From JBBDMX01 sp040878035 (lineage in GTDB: Bacteria > Planctomycetota > Phycisphaerae > Phycisphaerales > Phycisphaeraceae), in the NCBI GenBank assembly GCA_040878035.1, contig JBBDMX010000030.1, forward strand, positions 1 to 64,000: a DNA stretch of 64,000 bases. The letters are read 5' to 3'. The notes beneath the pieces are model-generated. The model was not told the origin of the DNA. It searched no databases and saw nothing but the letters and a program-made list of their open reading frames with translations. Below are positions 42,966-51,560 of this stretch, one piece after another. Within the stretch, counting starts at the first letter, position 1, and the number at the start of each line of letters is the position of its first letter. A program made the translations under genes and the position numbers.

Positions 42966-43131
42966 AGAGCGAAGAACGAGCAATGAGGAGCATGGGAGGG
43001 AAACGAAGCAGGAGGATGAAAGCCCAGCCGCTCCTGCGGCTGGGATTCCCACCCGCCGGAGCGGGTGGGCTTTCACTGGCGCATTCTCGTTCTTCGTTCC
43101 TCGTTCTTCGTTCCTCGGTCCTCGTTCTTCG
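42964..43131. repeat. Composite inverted repeat: GAAGAACGAG outer arms, paired inner hairpins
   Basis: Left arm has GAAGAGCGAAGAACGAG; the right arm (43086-43131) repeats its complement (CTCGTTCTTCGTTC) several times. The core 43018-43074 holds two hairpins, CCCAGCCGC/GCGGCTGGG and CCCACCCGC/GCGGGTGGG, bounded by GAAAG and CTTTC. The core recurs inverted at 60003-60058. It follows ddl and precedes the usp gene. Confidence 0.8.
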
Positions 43132-43231
43132 ATTCCCTCCCCGCTTGGCGTCTCGTGCCGCGGGCCGCTATCATGGTGCGTTCGGTCGATGCAGGACGCC
43201 AACGGTCCGCGCCGTCCCATGGAGACGCGGT

Positions 43232-43657
43232 TTGATTAAGAGTAAGTTGCTAATTGCAGTCAGTTCGCCCTGGGCGAGCGAGAAGTTGATGGCGCCGATG
43301 GCCGATCTGGCCAAGCGCATGAACGCCGACGTGCTCGTGGCGCACGTGGCGGAGGTCAAGGAAGAGGACGAAACCGAGGCCGAGTCGCGCAGCCGCGGCG
43401 AGCAGACGCTCAAGCTGCTGCTGGACGGGCTCAAGAACCAGGGCGTCAACGCCGAGGGCGTGATCCTTTACTCCGACGACGTGGCCAAGGCGTTGATCAA
43501 CACCGCCAAGGCGCGTTCCTGCACCATGCTGGTGGTAGGTCTGACGGGCAAGGGCGTGTTCAAGCGGCTCATTGCCGGGGACGTGCCGGGCAACATCATC
43601 CGCCAGGCCGACCTGCCGGTACTCATCTGCCCGGCCAACTGGACGGGGTTGATCTAG
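43232..43657 (+). CDS. Universal stress protein
   Basis: 141 residues from a TTG at 43232, with GGAG seven bases upstream. UspA fold: KLLIAVSSPWASEKLMAPMADLA at the start, and the ATP-binding GLTGKGVFKRLIAGDVPGNI (G-x2-G-x9-G type) followed by the last strand LPVLICP. ATP-binding type. It precedes nadE by 22 bp and probably shares its transcript. Confidence 0.88.
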   Translation: MIKSKLLIAVSSPWASEKLMAPMADLAKRMNADVLVAHVAEVKEEDETEAESRSRGEQTLKLLLDGLKNQGVNAEGVILYSDDVAKALINTAKARSCTMLVVGLTGKGVFKRLIAGDVPGNIIRQADLPVLICPANWTGLI

Positions 43658-43679
43658 AACAAACGCTAAACTGTCCGTC

Positions 43680-45452
43680 ATGAAGATCGCGATGGCGCAG
43701 ATCAATCCGACGGTGGGGGACATTGCCGGCAACGCCCGGCTGATCCGCCAGGCCATCGAGCGCGCCGCCGAGCAAGGCGCCAACCTGGTGATGTTTCCCG
43801 AACTGGCGGTGATCGGCTATCCGCCCAAGGACCTGCTGCTCAAGCCGGCGGTGGTCGAGGAAGCGGTCGAGGCGGTGGCCGAGCTGGCGCGGGACTGCAC
43901 GGAGGTGGCGGCGATCATCGGCTACCCCAGCCCGTCGGGCCACGAGCGGCGCGGGCGCTCGCTCTACAACGCCGCGGCCTTCTGCCACCAGGGCCGTATC
44001 CTGCATCGGCACGTCAAGAGTCTGCTGCCGACCTACGACGTCTTCGATGAGCATCGCTACTTCGAGCCGGGGCCGCGCGTCGATCTGACCGAATTTGGCG
44101 GTCTGAAACTGGGCATCAGCATCTGCGAAGACCTATGGAACGAGGTGGGCCTGTTTGAACGCCAGCTCTATCACGACAATCCGGTGGACGAGTTGGCGGC
44201 GGCGGGGGCGCAGCTCTTCTTAAACTGCTCGGCGTCGCCGTTCACGCTGGGCAAGCACGCCTTTCGCCGCAAGCTCTTTGCCCACATCGCCCGCCGACAC
44301 AAGCTGCCGCTGTTCTACTGCAATCAGGTGGGCGGCAACGACGAGTTGATCTTCGACGGCAGCAGTTGCGCCTTTGACGCCCAGGGCAACCTCATCGCGC
44401 AGGCCAAGTCGTTCGAGGAGGACCTGATCGTCGTCGAATGTCCAATGCCCAATGTCCAAAGTCCTGTTGGCCCAAACACCACCCCCGGGGGCGGTGCGGA
44501 CGAGACCGCGGTCGCGCCGGACCTCGGCCACAGCCACGCCTCGGACATGCCCGATCTGTATCACGCCCTGGTGCTGGGTTTGCGCGATTACTGCCGCAAG
44601 TGCGGCTTTAAGTCGATCGTGCTGGGGCTGTCGGGCGGGATCGACTCGGCGTTGACCGCCGCGCTGTGCGTCGGCGCCCTGGGCAAGGAGAAGGTGCGCG
44701 GCGTGGCCCTGCCGTCACGCTATTCCTCGCCGCACTCGCTCAAGGACGCGCGCGACGCGGCGGAGAATCTGGGCATTGCCTTCACGGTGATTTCCATCGC
44801 CCCGATGCACGAGGCCTTCGAGCGCGAGCTGGCGCCCCACTTTGAGGGCCGCCCGCCCGACACCACCGAGGAAAACATTCAGGCCCGCGTCCGCGGAGTC
44901 ACCCTCATGGCGCTGTCCAACAAGCTCGGCGCCCTGCTGGTCACCACCGGCAACAAGAGCGAGATTGCCGTGGGCTACTGCACGCTCTACGGCGACATGG
45001 CCGGTGGCTTGGCGGTGCTCAGCGACGTGCCTAAAACCCTGGTGTGGAAGCTGTCGCTGTGGATCAACAATGATGAGGCGTCGCCCCTGCGCCGCCAGTA
45101 TGGCGGGCCGGTGATTCCCCATCATTCGATCGTCAAGCCGCCCAGCGCCGAGCTGCGCCCCAATCAGACCGACCAGGATTCGCTCCCGCCGTACCACGTG
45201 CTGGACGACATCATCGAGCGCTACGTCGAGCGCGACCAGTCGGCACGGATGATCGTGGAGCACACCGACATTCCCGTCCCGGTGGTGCTCAAGGTGGTGC
45301 GCATGATCGACCTGAACGAGTACAAGCGCAAGCAGTCGGCGCCGGGGTTGAAGGTGACCGGCCGGGCGTTTGGCTTCGGCCGGCGCATGCCCATCGCGCA
45401 GGGTTACGACTCGAGCCGCTCGCTGGGGTCTGCAACAGTGCGCAAAGATTAG
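43680..45452 (+). CDS. nadE: Glutamine-dependent NAD+ synthetase
   Basis: 590 residues. N-terminal nitrilase-type amidase with Glu (MFPELAVIGYP), Lys (RHVKSLLPTYDVFDE) and Cys (ISICEDLW, near 149); C-terminal synthetase with P-loop VLGLSGGIDSALTAAL near 316 and TTGNKSEIAVGY. It amidates deamido-NAD with ammonia from glutamine. The linker contains CPMPNVQSPVG and a Gly/Pro/Asp-rich stretch encoded by an AATGTCCAATGCCC repeat tract (about 44436-44520), an apparent insertion. The C-terminal LGSATVRKD also looks extraneous. Confidence 0.94.
   Translation: MKIAMAQINPTVGDIAGNARLIRQAIERAAEQGANLVMFPELAVIGYPPKDLLLKPAVVEEAVEAVAELARDCTEVAAIIGYPSPSGHERRGRSLYNAAAFCHQGRILHRHVKSLLPTYDVFDEHRYFEPGPRVDLTEFGGLKLGISICEDLWNEVGLFERQLYHDNPVDELAAAGAQLFLNCSASPFTLGKHAFRRKLFAHIARRHKLPLFYCNQVGGNDELIFDGSSCAFDAQGNLIAQAKSFEEDLIVVECPMPNVQSPVGPNTTPGGGADETAVAPDLGHSHASDMPDLYHALVLGLRDYCRKCGFKSIVLGLSGGIDSALTAALCVGALGKEKVRGVALPSRYSSPHSLKDARDAAENLGIAFTVISIAPMHEAFERELAPHFEGRPPDTTEENIQARVRGVTLMALSNKLGALLVTTGNKSEIAVGYCTLYGDMAGGLAVLSDVPKTLVWKLSLWINNDEASPLRRQYGGPVIPHHSIVKPPSAELRPNQTDQDSLPPYHVLDDIIERYVERDQSARMIVEHTDIPVPVVLKVVRMIDLNEYKRKQSAPGLKVTGRAFGFGRRMPIAQGYDSSRSLGSATVRKD
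44436..44470 (+). repeat. Degenerate heptad tract (AATGTCC)n inside nadE
   Basis: GAATGTCCAATGCCCAATGT and following bases are three to four degenerate copies of a 7-bp unit, in frame within the domain linker of nadE. Confidence 0.65.
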
Positions 45453-45459
45453 TGCGGAA

Positions 45460-45501
45460 CCCACGCCGACGCTGAGCGGCTTTGGGCGAAGCGTCTGGTA
45501 T
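45460..45501 (+). repeat. Dispersed hairpin repeat, second copy
   Basis: CCCACGCCGACGCTGAG (45460-45476), 9-bp spacer, GCGAAGCGTCTGGTAT (45486-45501). Same blocks as inside mnmA at 26555-26608, here between nadE and a sulfatase, 20 bp before the latter's start. Confidence 0.88.
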
Positions 45502-45521
45502 AGAGAGACAAGAGAGCAATC

Positions 45522-46877
45522 ATGCCAAAACGTCCCAACCTGATCTGGATCTTCGGCGACCAGCATCGCGCCCAGGCGCTGTCGTGTAACGGCGATGTCA
45601 ACGCACACACGCCCAACATCGATCGCCTGGCGGTGGATGGCATGTCCTTCACGCAGGCGGTGGCGGGCTGCCCGCTGTCGTGCCCCTATCGCGGATCGTT
45701 GCTGTCAAGCCAGTATCCGCACAACGCAGTGCCCGGCCACGAGTACCCGCTGCCGCCGCAGACGAAAACCATCGCGCATGCCTTTAAGGACGCCGGCTAT
45801 CACACCGCCTGGTTTGGCAAGTGGCACGTGGACGGCTGGCACGAGCGCGACGGCCGGGGGGCGCTGCACCGCATCCTCCCCGAGCGCCGCGGCGGATTCG
45901 ACCAGTGGCTGGGCTACGAAAACAACAACGCCCAATGGGACTGCTGGGTGCACGGCCACGACGCGGCGGGCAAGGAGATCGAGCACCATCGCCTGCCCGG
46001 CTTCGAGACGGACATGCTCACCGGCCTGTTCATCGAGCACCTGCGCCAGCGCGTGCAGCGCCAGGAAGGCCAGGGCGACGCGGCGCAGCCCTTTTTCGCG
46101 GCACTGTCGGTGCAGCCGCCGCATGATCCCTATGTGGCGCCGGCACCGTGGATGGGCAAGTACAACCCGGCGGCGATCGCGCTGCGGCCCAACGTGCCGG
46201 CCATCCCGCGCATCGTCGAACAGGCGCGGCGTGAACTGGCGGGCTACTACGCCATGATCGAAAACCTCGACCACAATCTGGGCCGCATCGTCGCCGCCTT
46301 GCACGAACTGGGCATCACCCAGGATACGCACGTCCTGTTCTTCTCCGATCATGGCGACATGCACGGCTCACAAGGCCAGTTCCGCAAGACCAGCCCGTGG
46401 GAGGAGTCGATCCGCGTGCCGTTCGTGATGGGCGGCCCCAGCCGCTACGGCACGCTGACGGGCCGGCGAACGGTGCCGATCAATCACGTGGACGTGGCCC
46501 CCACGTCGCTGGGGCTCTGCGGTATCGACAAGCCGCTGTGGATGGCGGGCTACGACTATTCGGGCCACCGCATCCATGGCCGCAAACGCGACAATGAGCC
46601 GGACTCGGCGTTCCTCCAACTGGTCGAGCCCACCAGGCACGGCAACAGCATCGACCGCGCCTGGCGCGGCGTGGTCACCCGCGACGGCTGGAAATACGTC
46701 TGCCTCGAAGGCCAGCCCTGGCTCATGTTCAACCTCAGCGAGGATCCCTACGAGCAGGCGAACCTGGCGCACAACACGGCGTTCACGGCCGAACGCAAGC
46801 GCCTGCACGATCGGTTGGCGCAGTGGATCAGCGACACGGGCGATGAGTTTGCGTTGCCGACACTCCATGCCAAATGA
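45522..46877 (+). CDS. Sulfatase with S-C-P-Y-R activation site
   Basis: 451 residues. Metal-binding PNLIWIFGDQHRAQAL opens the protein; GKWHVDGW and FFSDHGDMHGSQG are the later signatures. The activation site reads CPLSCPYRGSLLSSQ near residue 53. In the C/S-x-P-x-R consensus the modified residue is two before the Pro, which is Ser here; the Cys is in the x position. So it looks Ser-type, which needs an anSME-type maturase. No signal peptide. It stands between the hairpin repeat and pcrA. Confidence 0.87.
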   Translation: MPKRPNLIWIFGDQHRAQALSCNGDVNAHTPNIDRLAVDGMSFTQAVAGCPLSCPYRGSLLSSQYPHNAVPGHEYPLPPQTKTIAHAFKDAGYHTAWFGKWHVDGWHERDGRGALHRILPERRGGFDQWLGYENNNAQWDCWVHGHDAAGKEIEHHRLPGFETDMLTGLFIEHLRQRVQRQEGQGDAAQPFFAALSVQPPHDPYVAPAPWMGKYNPAAIALRPNVPAIPRIVEQARRELAGYYAMIENLDHNLGRIVAALHELGITQDTHVLFFSDHGDMHGSQGQFRKTSPWEESIRVPFVMGGPSRYGTLTGRRTVPINHVDVAPTSLGLCGIDKPLWMAGYDYSGHRIHGRKRDNEPDSAFLQLVEPTRHGNSIDRAWRGVVTRDGWKYVCLEGQPWLMFNLSEDPYEQANLAHNTAFTAERKRLHDRLAQWISDTGDEFALPTLHAK

Positions 46878-46899
46878 AAGGGGCATGCCTTGGCTTGCC

Positions 46900-49185
46900 T
46901 CACGCCGGTTCGAGGTGCGCGTATTCGATGATCAGCGTCTTGATGCCCGCGCGGTTGAAGTGCACTTGGGCCCGCGCCTGGGCGCCCCAGCCCTGGATGG
47001 CCAGCACCCGGCCTTCGCCGAAGACCGCGTGACGCACGTGCATGCCCGCCGCCAGCCCGTCCACGATCGCCATCGCACGACGCTGACGATCCAAGTCGTT
47101 CGACTCCATCCCGCTGATGTACTGCTCGTCCTTGGACTGATCCTCGTCCTGCACTTGCTCGTTGGATAGTTCCGCCAGGAATCGGCTGGGGATCGTGGGC
47201 ATGGTCTGGCCAAAGATGGTGCGATAGCGGGCGTGAGTGAGCATCAAGAATCGCCGGGCACGGGTAATGCCCACGAAGCACAGCCGCCGCTCTTCCTCGG
47301 CCTGGCTGGCGTTCATCCGCGCCCGCTCGTGCGGCAGCAGGCCGTCCTCCAACCCGATGATCGCCACCACCGGAAACTCCAAACCCTTGGCGGCGTGCAG
47401 CGTCATGAGCGTCACCGCGCCTTGCGCCGAGTTGATCGAGTCCACATCGGCGACCAGACTGATCTGCTCCAGGTAGGCGTCGAGCTTGGCCGCCAGCGTC
47501 GGCACCACCGGCTGGTAATCCTCCAGGGCATCGTAATCCTCCTCGAACTGCTGGGCTGAGCTGACCAGTTCACCCAGGTTCGCCAGCCGCTCCTGATCGG
47601 GATCGCTCTTGTCGTTGGCGTAGAAATCGTGCAGGCCGGACTCGCGCAGCACCTGATCGACGAAGTTGCGCAGCGAACCACGGGCGAGGCCGGCGGGGGG
47701 GACTGGCTCGGCGGCGACGGCCACGCTGCCCAGGCCCGCGGCGACACGCCAATCATCGAGCATCCTGGCAAACGCCTTGACGCTGTTGGCGGCCCGCGCG
47801 TTGAGCTGACCCAGCAGCTCGCCCCGGCGAAGCACCTCGTTGGCGGTCGTACCCTGCGCCACCGCCTGCGCCTGGATAAGCTTCACCGTCGTCTCGCTGA
47901 TGCCCCGCGCCGGGCGGTTGATGATGCGCAGCAGGTTCACTTCGTCGGCGGGATTGGCGATGGCGCGCAGAAACGCCACCGCGTCCTTGATCTCGGCACG
48001 CTGGTAAAAGGCCGTGCCCCGGGCAATCTGGTAGGGCACCCCGGCGTTGCGCAGGGCGTCCTCCATCACGCGCGACAGGCTGTTCATGCGGTAGAACACC
48101 GCCATGTCGCCCCACGACACGTCCTTCTCGTTATGGAACTCCTGCATCTGTCCGACGATCCACTGCGCCTCGTGCCGCTCGTCGTAGAGCTTGACCACGC
48201 GCACGGGTTCGCCGGCTTCGTTGTCCGTCCACAGTGACTTGTGCCGGCGTTGCTTGTTGTTCTGGATCAGCTTGTCCGCCGCCGCCAGGATGGCCTTAGT
48301 CGAGCGGTAATTCTGCTCCAGGCGCACCACCGTCGCGCTGGGATAGTGCTGCTCGAATTCGAGGATGTTGCGGATATTGGCGCCGCGCCAACTGTAGATC
48401 GACTGGTCGGGGTCGCCCGTGGCGCAGATGTTCTGCTGATCGGGGTTGCCCGACGCCAGGGCGTGGGCGATGACGAACTGGGCGTGGTTGGTGTCCTGGT
48501 ACTCGTCGATGAGGATGTACTGATATCGCTGGCGCAGGGCAGCGAGCACATCGGCGTGCTGGCGCATGAGCTGCACGGTCTTGATCAAAAGGTCGTCGAA
48601 ATCCAGGGCGTTGTTCTGCTTGAGAATCTCCTGATACTTGCGATACACCGCCGCGGTATGGCGGGAAATGAAATCGCGGGCATCTTTGGCGAAAGCGTCT
48701 TCGTCGATCAGCTCGTTCTTGGCGGTGCTGATGGCGGCGAGCATTTTTGACGGGGGAAAGTTATTGGTGTTAAGCTCGAGCCGGGTGATCGCGTCCTTGA
48801 CGGCACGCTCCTGGTCGGCGGTGTCGTAGATCGAGTAGCCCCGCGCCAGGCCCAGCTTTTCCCCGTATTGCCGCAGGATGCGCGTGCACAGGCTGTGGAA
48901 GGTGCACACGGTGGTGGCGCGAGCCTGTTTCTCGGACATCAGGTGCGCCACGCGTTCCTTCATCTCGCCGGCGGCCTTGTTGGTGAAGGTGATCGCCAAC
49001 ACGTTCCACGGCGCGATGCCGATGCGCAGCACCATGTGGGCGATGCGGCGGGTGATGACGCGGGTCTTGCCCGACCCGGCGCCCGCCAGCACCAGCAGCG
49101 GGCCCTGCACGTGCGTCACCGCCTGCCGCTGCGGCGCGGTCAAATCCTCCAGCAGCGGGTCCTGTTCGGTCGTCGAAAGGGTCAT
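46900..49185 (-). CDS. pcrA: UvrD/PcrA-type superfamily 1A DNA helicase
   Basis: 761 residues. Motifs in order: Q motif (LTAPQRQAVTHVQGPLLV), Walker A AGAGSGKT, TFTNKAAGEM (Ia), LIDEYQDTN (II), GDPDQSIYSWRGA (III), LEQNYRST (IV), VTLMTLHAAKGLEFPVV (V) and CFVGITRARR (VI). The C-terminal ~60 residues end VRHAVFGEGRVLAIQGWG, the UvrD/PcrA C-terminal domain that contacts RNA polymerase. A 3'-5' helicase for repair and clearing of protein blocks. The gene tail abuts the sulfatase stop at 22 bp. Confidence 0.95.
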   Translation of the reverse strand: MTLSTTEQDPLLEDLTAPQRQAVTHVQGPLLVLAGAGSGKTRVITRRIAHMVLRIGIAPWNVLAITFTNKAAGEMKERVAHLMSEKQARATTVCTFHSLCTRILRQYGEKLGLARGYSIYDTADQERAVKDAITRLELNTNNFPPSKMLAAISTAKNELIDEDAFAKDARDFISRHTAAVYRKYQEILKQNNALDFDDLLIKTVQLMRQHADVLAALRQRYQYILIDEYQDTNHAQFVIAHALASGNPDQQNICATGDPDQSIYSWRGANIRNILEFEQHYPSATVVRLEQNYRSTKAILAAADKLIQNNKQRRHKSLWTDNEAGEPVRVVKLYDERHEAQWIVGQMQEFHNEKDVSWGDMAVFYRMNSLSRVMEDALRNAGVPYQIARGTAFYQRAEIKDAVAFLRAIANPADEVNLLRIINRPARGISETTVKLIQAQAVAQGTTANEVLRRGELLGQLNARAANSVKAFARMLDDWRVAAGLGSVAVAAEPVPPAGLARGSLRNFVDQVLRESGLHDFYANDKSDPDQERLANLGELVSSAQQFEEDYDALEDYQPVVPTLAAKLDAYLEQISLVADVDSINSAQGAVTLMTLHAAKGLEFPVVAIIGLEDGLLPHERARMNASQAEEERRLCFVGITRARRFLMLTHARYRTIFGQTMPTIPSRFLAELSNEQVQDEDQSKDEQYISGMESNDLDRQRRAMAIVDGLAAGMHVRHAVFGEGRVLAIQGWGAQARAQVHFNRAGIKTLIIEYAHLEPA

Positions 49186-49218
49186 GGGAAGATTTTAGCG
49201 GGAATGACGAAGGGCGAG

Positions 49219-49316
49219 GAGGAAGTAGAAAGGGTAAAGTGCAAAGTAGAAAGTAAGAAGGCAAAGCCTATGCGAGGCTCCGCACTTTTCACTTTTTGCT
49301 TTCCACCTTTTACTTC
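49219..49316. repeat. Inverted repeat with (AAAGTnnA)n arms
   Basis: Left arm AGGAAGTAGAAAGGGTAAAG and on (to 49260), right arm CACTTTTCACTTTTTGC and on (49283-49316). AT-rich against a GC-rich background. The right arm reaches the last codons and stop of the LON-domain gene. Confidence 0.75.
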
Positions 49317-50004
49317 AATTGAGGCAGTGCCCTTCGCTGGTGCGTCGGGCCTCGAACTTGCCGGCCAGCGACAGGGTCTGCCGCAGCTCGCCCAACAGGT
49401 GCGCCAGCCAGTCGGCACGCGAGAACGGGTCGGCCTCCGCCAGCAGGCGGTAGCGGTCGTCCATGCGGTCGCAAACCGTCATGCCCGCCAGGTCCATCAG
49501 CACCGCGGTGGGCAGCTCCTCGCTGAGGCAGTTCTGTAGCGCGCTGACCGATGAGAGTTGCTGAAGCAGCGGATCGTTGAGCAGCTCGGTGAGGCGCTGG
49601 CGGTGCTGCGACAGGTCGATCTCCATGGTGGAGCGTTTTTCGGTGGGGCGAAGGATCGCGGTGCGATAGGTGCGGCCCTCGACCTCGCGCAAAATGCGCG
49701 CCCGGCAAACGCCCTGGAGCAGGATGTTGTAACGCCCGTCGTCAAGCTGCTCGTGCTTGATGATGTAACCCACGCACACGTGCGGCCGCAACGCGGGCTT
49801 GCCCTGGTAATCGCTCTTCCACTGATCACCTTGGAACATGGCCATCGCGATGAGCCCCGCGCTGTCCAGGGCGTCGTGCACCATGTCGCGATAGCGCTGC
49901 TCGAAAATGTGCAAAGGAATCGAGGCATGCGGCAAGAGCACGCAGTTAGGCAGCGGGAACAACGGCGCCGGCCGGGCGAAATCAATGGAGATGGTTTCGA
50001 CCAT
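49315..50004 (-). CDS. LON substrate-binding-domain protein
   Basis: 229 residues from the ATG at 50004. LFPLPNCVLLPHASIPLHIFEQRYRDM is the classical opening of the Lon N-terminal (LAN/PUA-like) domain; GVCRARILREVEG follows. No ATPase or protease domain is present. Stand-alone proteins of this sort are common and of unknown function, perhaps adaptors. The last residues (GHCLN) and the stop lie at the edge of an intergenic repeat. Confidence 0.85.
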   Translation of the reverse strand: MVETISIDFARPAPLFPLPNCVLLPHASIPLHIFEQRYRDMVHDALDSAGLIAMAMFQGDQWKSDYQGKPALRPHVCVGYIIKHEQLDDGRYNILLQGVCRARILREVEGRTYRTAILRPTEKRSTMEIDLSQHRQRLTELLNDPLLQQLSSVSALQNCLSEELPTAVLMDLAGMTVCDRMDDRYRLLAEADPFSRADWLAHLLGELRQTLSLAGKFEARRTSEGHCLN

Positions 50005-50033
50005 GGGCAATCATAGGCCTTGCAGAGAGTTTG

Positions 50034-50174
50034 AACACGAAGACACGAAGGCACGAAGAAGAGGGAAGAAACAGGGATGGACATGATGGACAGGATGAAT
50101 CAGTTTCAGAAACCTGAAATCATGTCGATGCCTATCAATGTTTCGTCATGTTTTTTCTTCGTGCCTTCGTGTTC
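50034..50174. repeat. Inverted repeat with (CACGAAGA)n arms
   Basis: Left arm AACACGAAGACACGAAGGCA and on (50034-50062), right arm TTCTTCGTGCCTTCGTGTTC (50155-50174). The interior holds a GGATGGACATGATGGACAGG tandem. It fills the gap between the cysE stop and the LON-domain start. Confidence 0.85.
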
Positions 50175-50181
50175 AATCCCT

Positions 50182-51159
50182 TCAGATCTGAAAATCAAGC
50201 GGCACTTCGCTCAAGGATGTCTTGGCCCGTTTGCGGTCGGCTTTGTTGCTGACTTTCAGCTCCGGGGGTTTCATGGTGATGGTGGAGCCGGCGGGGACGG
50301 AGCTGGTGAGGAAGACCGAGCCGCCGATGGTGGCGCCTTTACCGATGACGGTTTCGCCGCCCAGGATGATGGCGCCGCCGTAGATGGTTACGTCGTCCTC
50401 GATGGTGGGGTGTCGTTTGACGCCGCGCCAGCTCTGTCCGCCCTTGGTGGACAGGGCGCCCAGGGTCACGCCCTGGTAGACCTTGACGCGGTTGCCGATC
50501 ACCGAAGTTTCGCCGATGACCACGCCCGTGCCGTGGTCGATGAAGAACGACTCGCCGATTGAAGCGCCGGGATGCAGGTCGATGCCGGTATCGGCGTGGG
50601 CGGCTTCGCTCATGATGCGCGGCAAGAGCGGGACCTTGAGCTTGTGCAGTTCATGGGCGACACGGTGGGTGAAAATGGCGTCCAGACCGGGGTAGCAGAA
50701 GATCACCTCATCGATGCAACTGGCGGCCGGGTCGCCGTCGAACCCCGCCTGGGCGTCCAGCGCCAGCAGGCGGCGCAGATCCGGGATGCGCTGGAGGAAC
50801 TCCAGGGTCAGCTTGTCGGCCTCGCCGTCGAAGTGCTCGCTGCGGTCGCCCTTACGATCGTGCGACATGCGGTTGGCTTCGTAGCGCAGGGCCTCGCGGA
50901 TCTGCTCGTAGAGCAGGTCGCGCGCTTGCGTGATCAGCTCCCCCACGTGGTAGGCGATGGTGGCGCTACTGAGCCGGGTATCATCGAAAAAGCCGGGGAA
51001 CATCACTCGGCGAAGCAGCTCGATGATCTGAATCGTTCGCCCGCGATTGGGCAGGAAGGTCGAGTCCAAGTGGTTCGTGCGCGCATCGGCGTGATAGCTG
51101 GCGACGATGGTCTCGACAAGCTGGCGGATCTGCGGCGAATGATTGGTCGCTTGGGACAT
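50182..51159 (-). CDS. cysE: Serine O-acetyltransferase
   Basis: 325 residues. The last ~150 residues form a left-handed beta helix with hexapeptide repeats: DTGIDLHPGASIGESFFIDHGTGVVIGETSVIG, the SATase signature, with catalytic His in DHGTG; then GGQSWRGVKRHPTIED. The N-terminal helical region fits the SATase N-domain and a YHVGELITQ block. It makes O-acetylserine for cysteine. The start at 51159 gives MSQATNHSPQI; longer starts would enter the ncRNA gene. Length is above the E. coli enzyme (273), as in the EpsC/NifP-like longer forms. Confidence 0.9.
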   Translation of the reverse strand: MSQATNHSPQIRQLVETIVASYHADARTNHLDSTFLPNRGRTIQIIELLRRVMFPGFFDDTRLSSATIAYHVGELITQARDLLYEQIREALRYEANRMSHDRKGDRSEHFDGEADKLTLEFLQRIPDLRRLLALDAQAGFDGDPAASCIDEVIFCYPGLDAIFTHRVAHELHKLKVPLLPRIMSEAAHADTGIDLHPGASIGESFFIDHGTGVVIGETSVIGNRVKVYQGVTLGALSTKGGQSWRGVKRHPTIEDDVTIYGGAIILGGETVIGKGATIGGSVFLTSSVPAGSTITMKPPELKVSNKADRKRAKTSLSEVPLDFQI

Positions 51160-51184
51160 GGGAATATCGTAGCAGGCACGTCTG

Positions 51185-51213
51185 CGGGCAGACCCGCTTA
51201 AGCGGGGCTGCCC
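51185..51213. repeat. Palindrome containing CCCGCTTAAGCGGG
   Basis: GGGCAG-A-CCCGCTTAAGCGGG and its G-CTGCCC complement form a near-perfect palindrome between the ncRNA terminator and cysE. Same core as the two copies at 63395-63470. Confidence 0.75.
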
Positions 51214-51229
51214 CCCGGCCCCCGCGCGC

Positions 51230-51254
51230 AAAAAAAGACCCGCCGAAGCGGGTC
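51230..51254 (-). terminator. Strong intrinsic terminator of the ncRNA
   Basis: Minus strand: GACCCGC-TTCG-GCGGGTC followed by seven T. A textbook factor-independent terminator, the clearest in the window. It lies upstream of cysE, so it ends a transcript that starts before cysE rather than one from cysE. Confidence 0.9.
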
Positions 51255-51472
51255 GTATGCAAGTGAGCGTTCCAACCGCGCGGGCCGTTCGAGGAGTTTT
51301 GCTCGAACCCCAGTTGAAAGTGGGTGCCTCGCCAGGGCATTCCGACCTTCCACTCAGTGGTGGCTTGATCATCGTGCCTGGAATACTGGCTCCCTTGGGG
51401 TTCCTATCGGTTCGAGCAAAATTCACCGTCGTATCGCACCCCGCAGTACGGAAGCTTTATTCACTTGTCACG
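51230..51472 (-). ncRNA. Structured non-coding RNA, 6S-RNA-like
   Basis: About 240 nt with its own signals. Promoter: TTGGAC (51502-51507 complement), 17-bp spacer, TAAAAT (51479-51484 complement). Folding by eye: CAAGTGA (51461-51467) pairs with TCACTTG (51260-51266); GCGGG and CCG with CCCGC and CGG; an internal bubble; then a perfect 13-bp stem GGTTCGAGCAAAA (51409-51421) with TTTTGCTCGAACC (51297-51309); then GCCAG/CTGGC and a CCAC-TGA-GTGG tip. A long irregular rod with a central bubble is the 6S architecture that mimics an open promoter and holds RNA polymerase. No reading frame fits. A cysE leader riboswitch is the main alternative. Confidence 0.6.
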
Positions 51473-51560
51473 TGTCCTATTTTACCGTCACGACGCGATC
51501 TGTCCAAGACCAAATCGTTGTTAAGCGGTGAATTTTGCCGTTTTCAGGTTTTTCTTGGCC

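Noticed and set aside
51230..51472. T-box, TPP or cobalamin riboswitch for cysE
   Set aside because: None of the conserved motifs of those classes is seen; the own promoter and immediate terminator fit an independent RNA better, though a leader remains possible.
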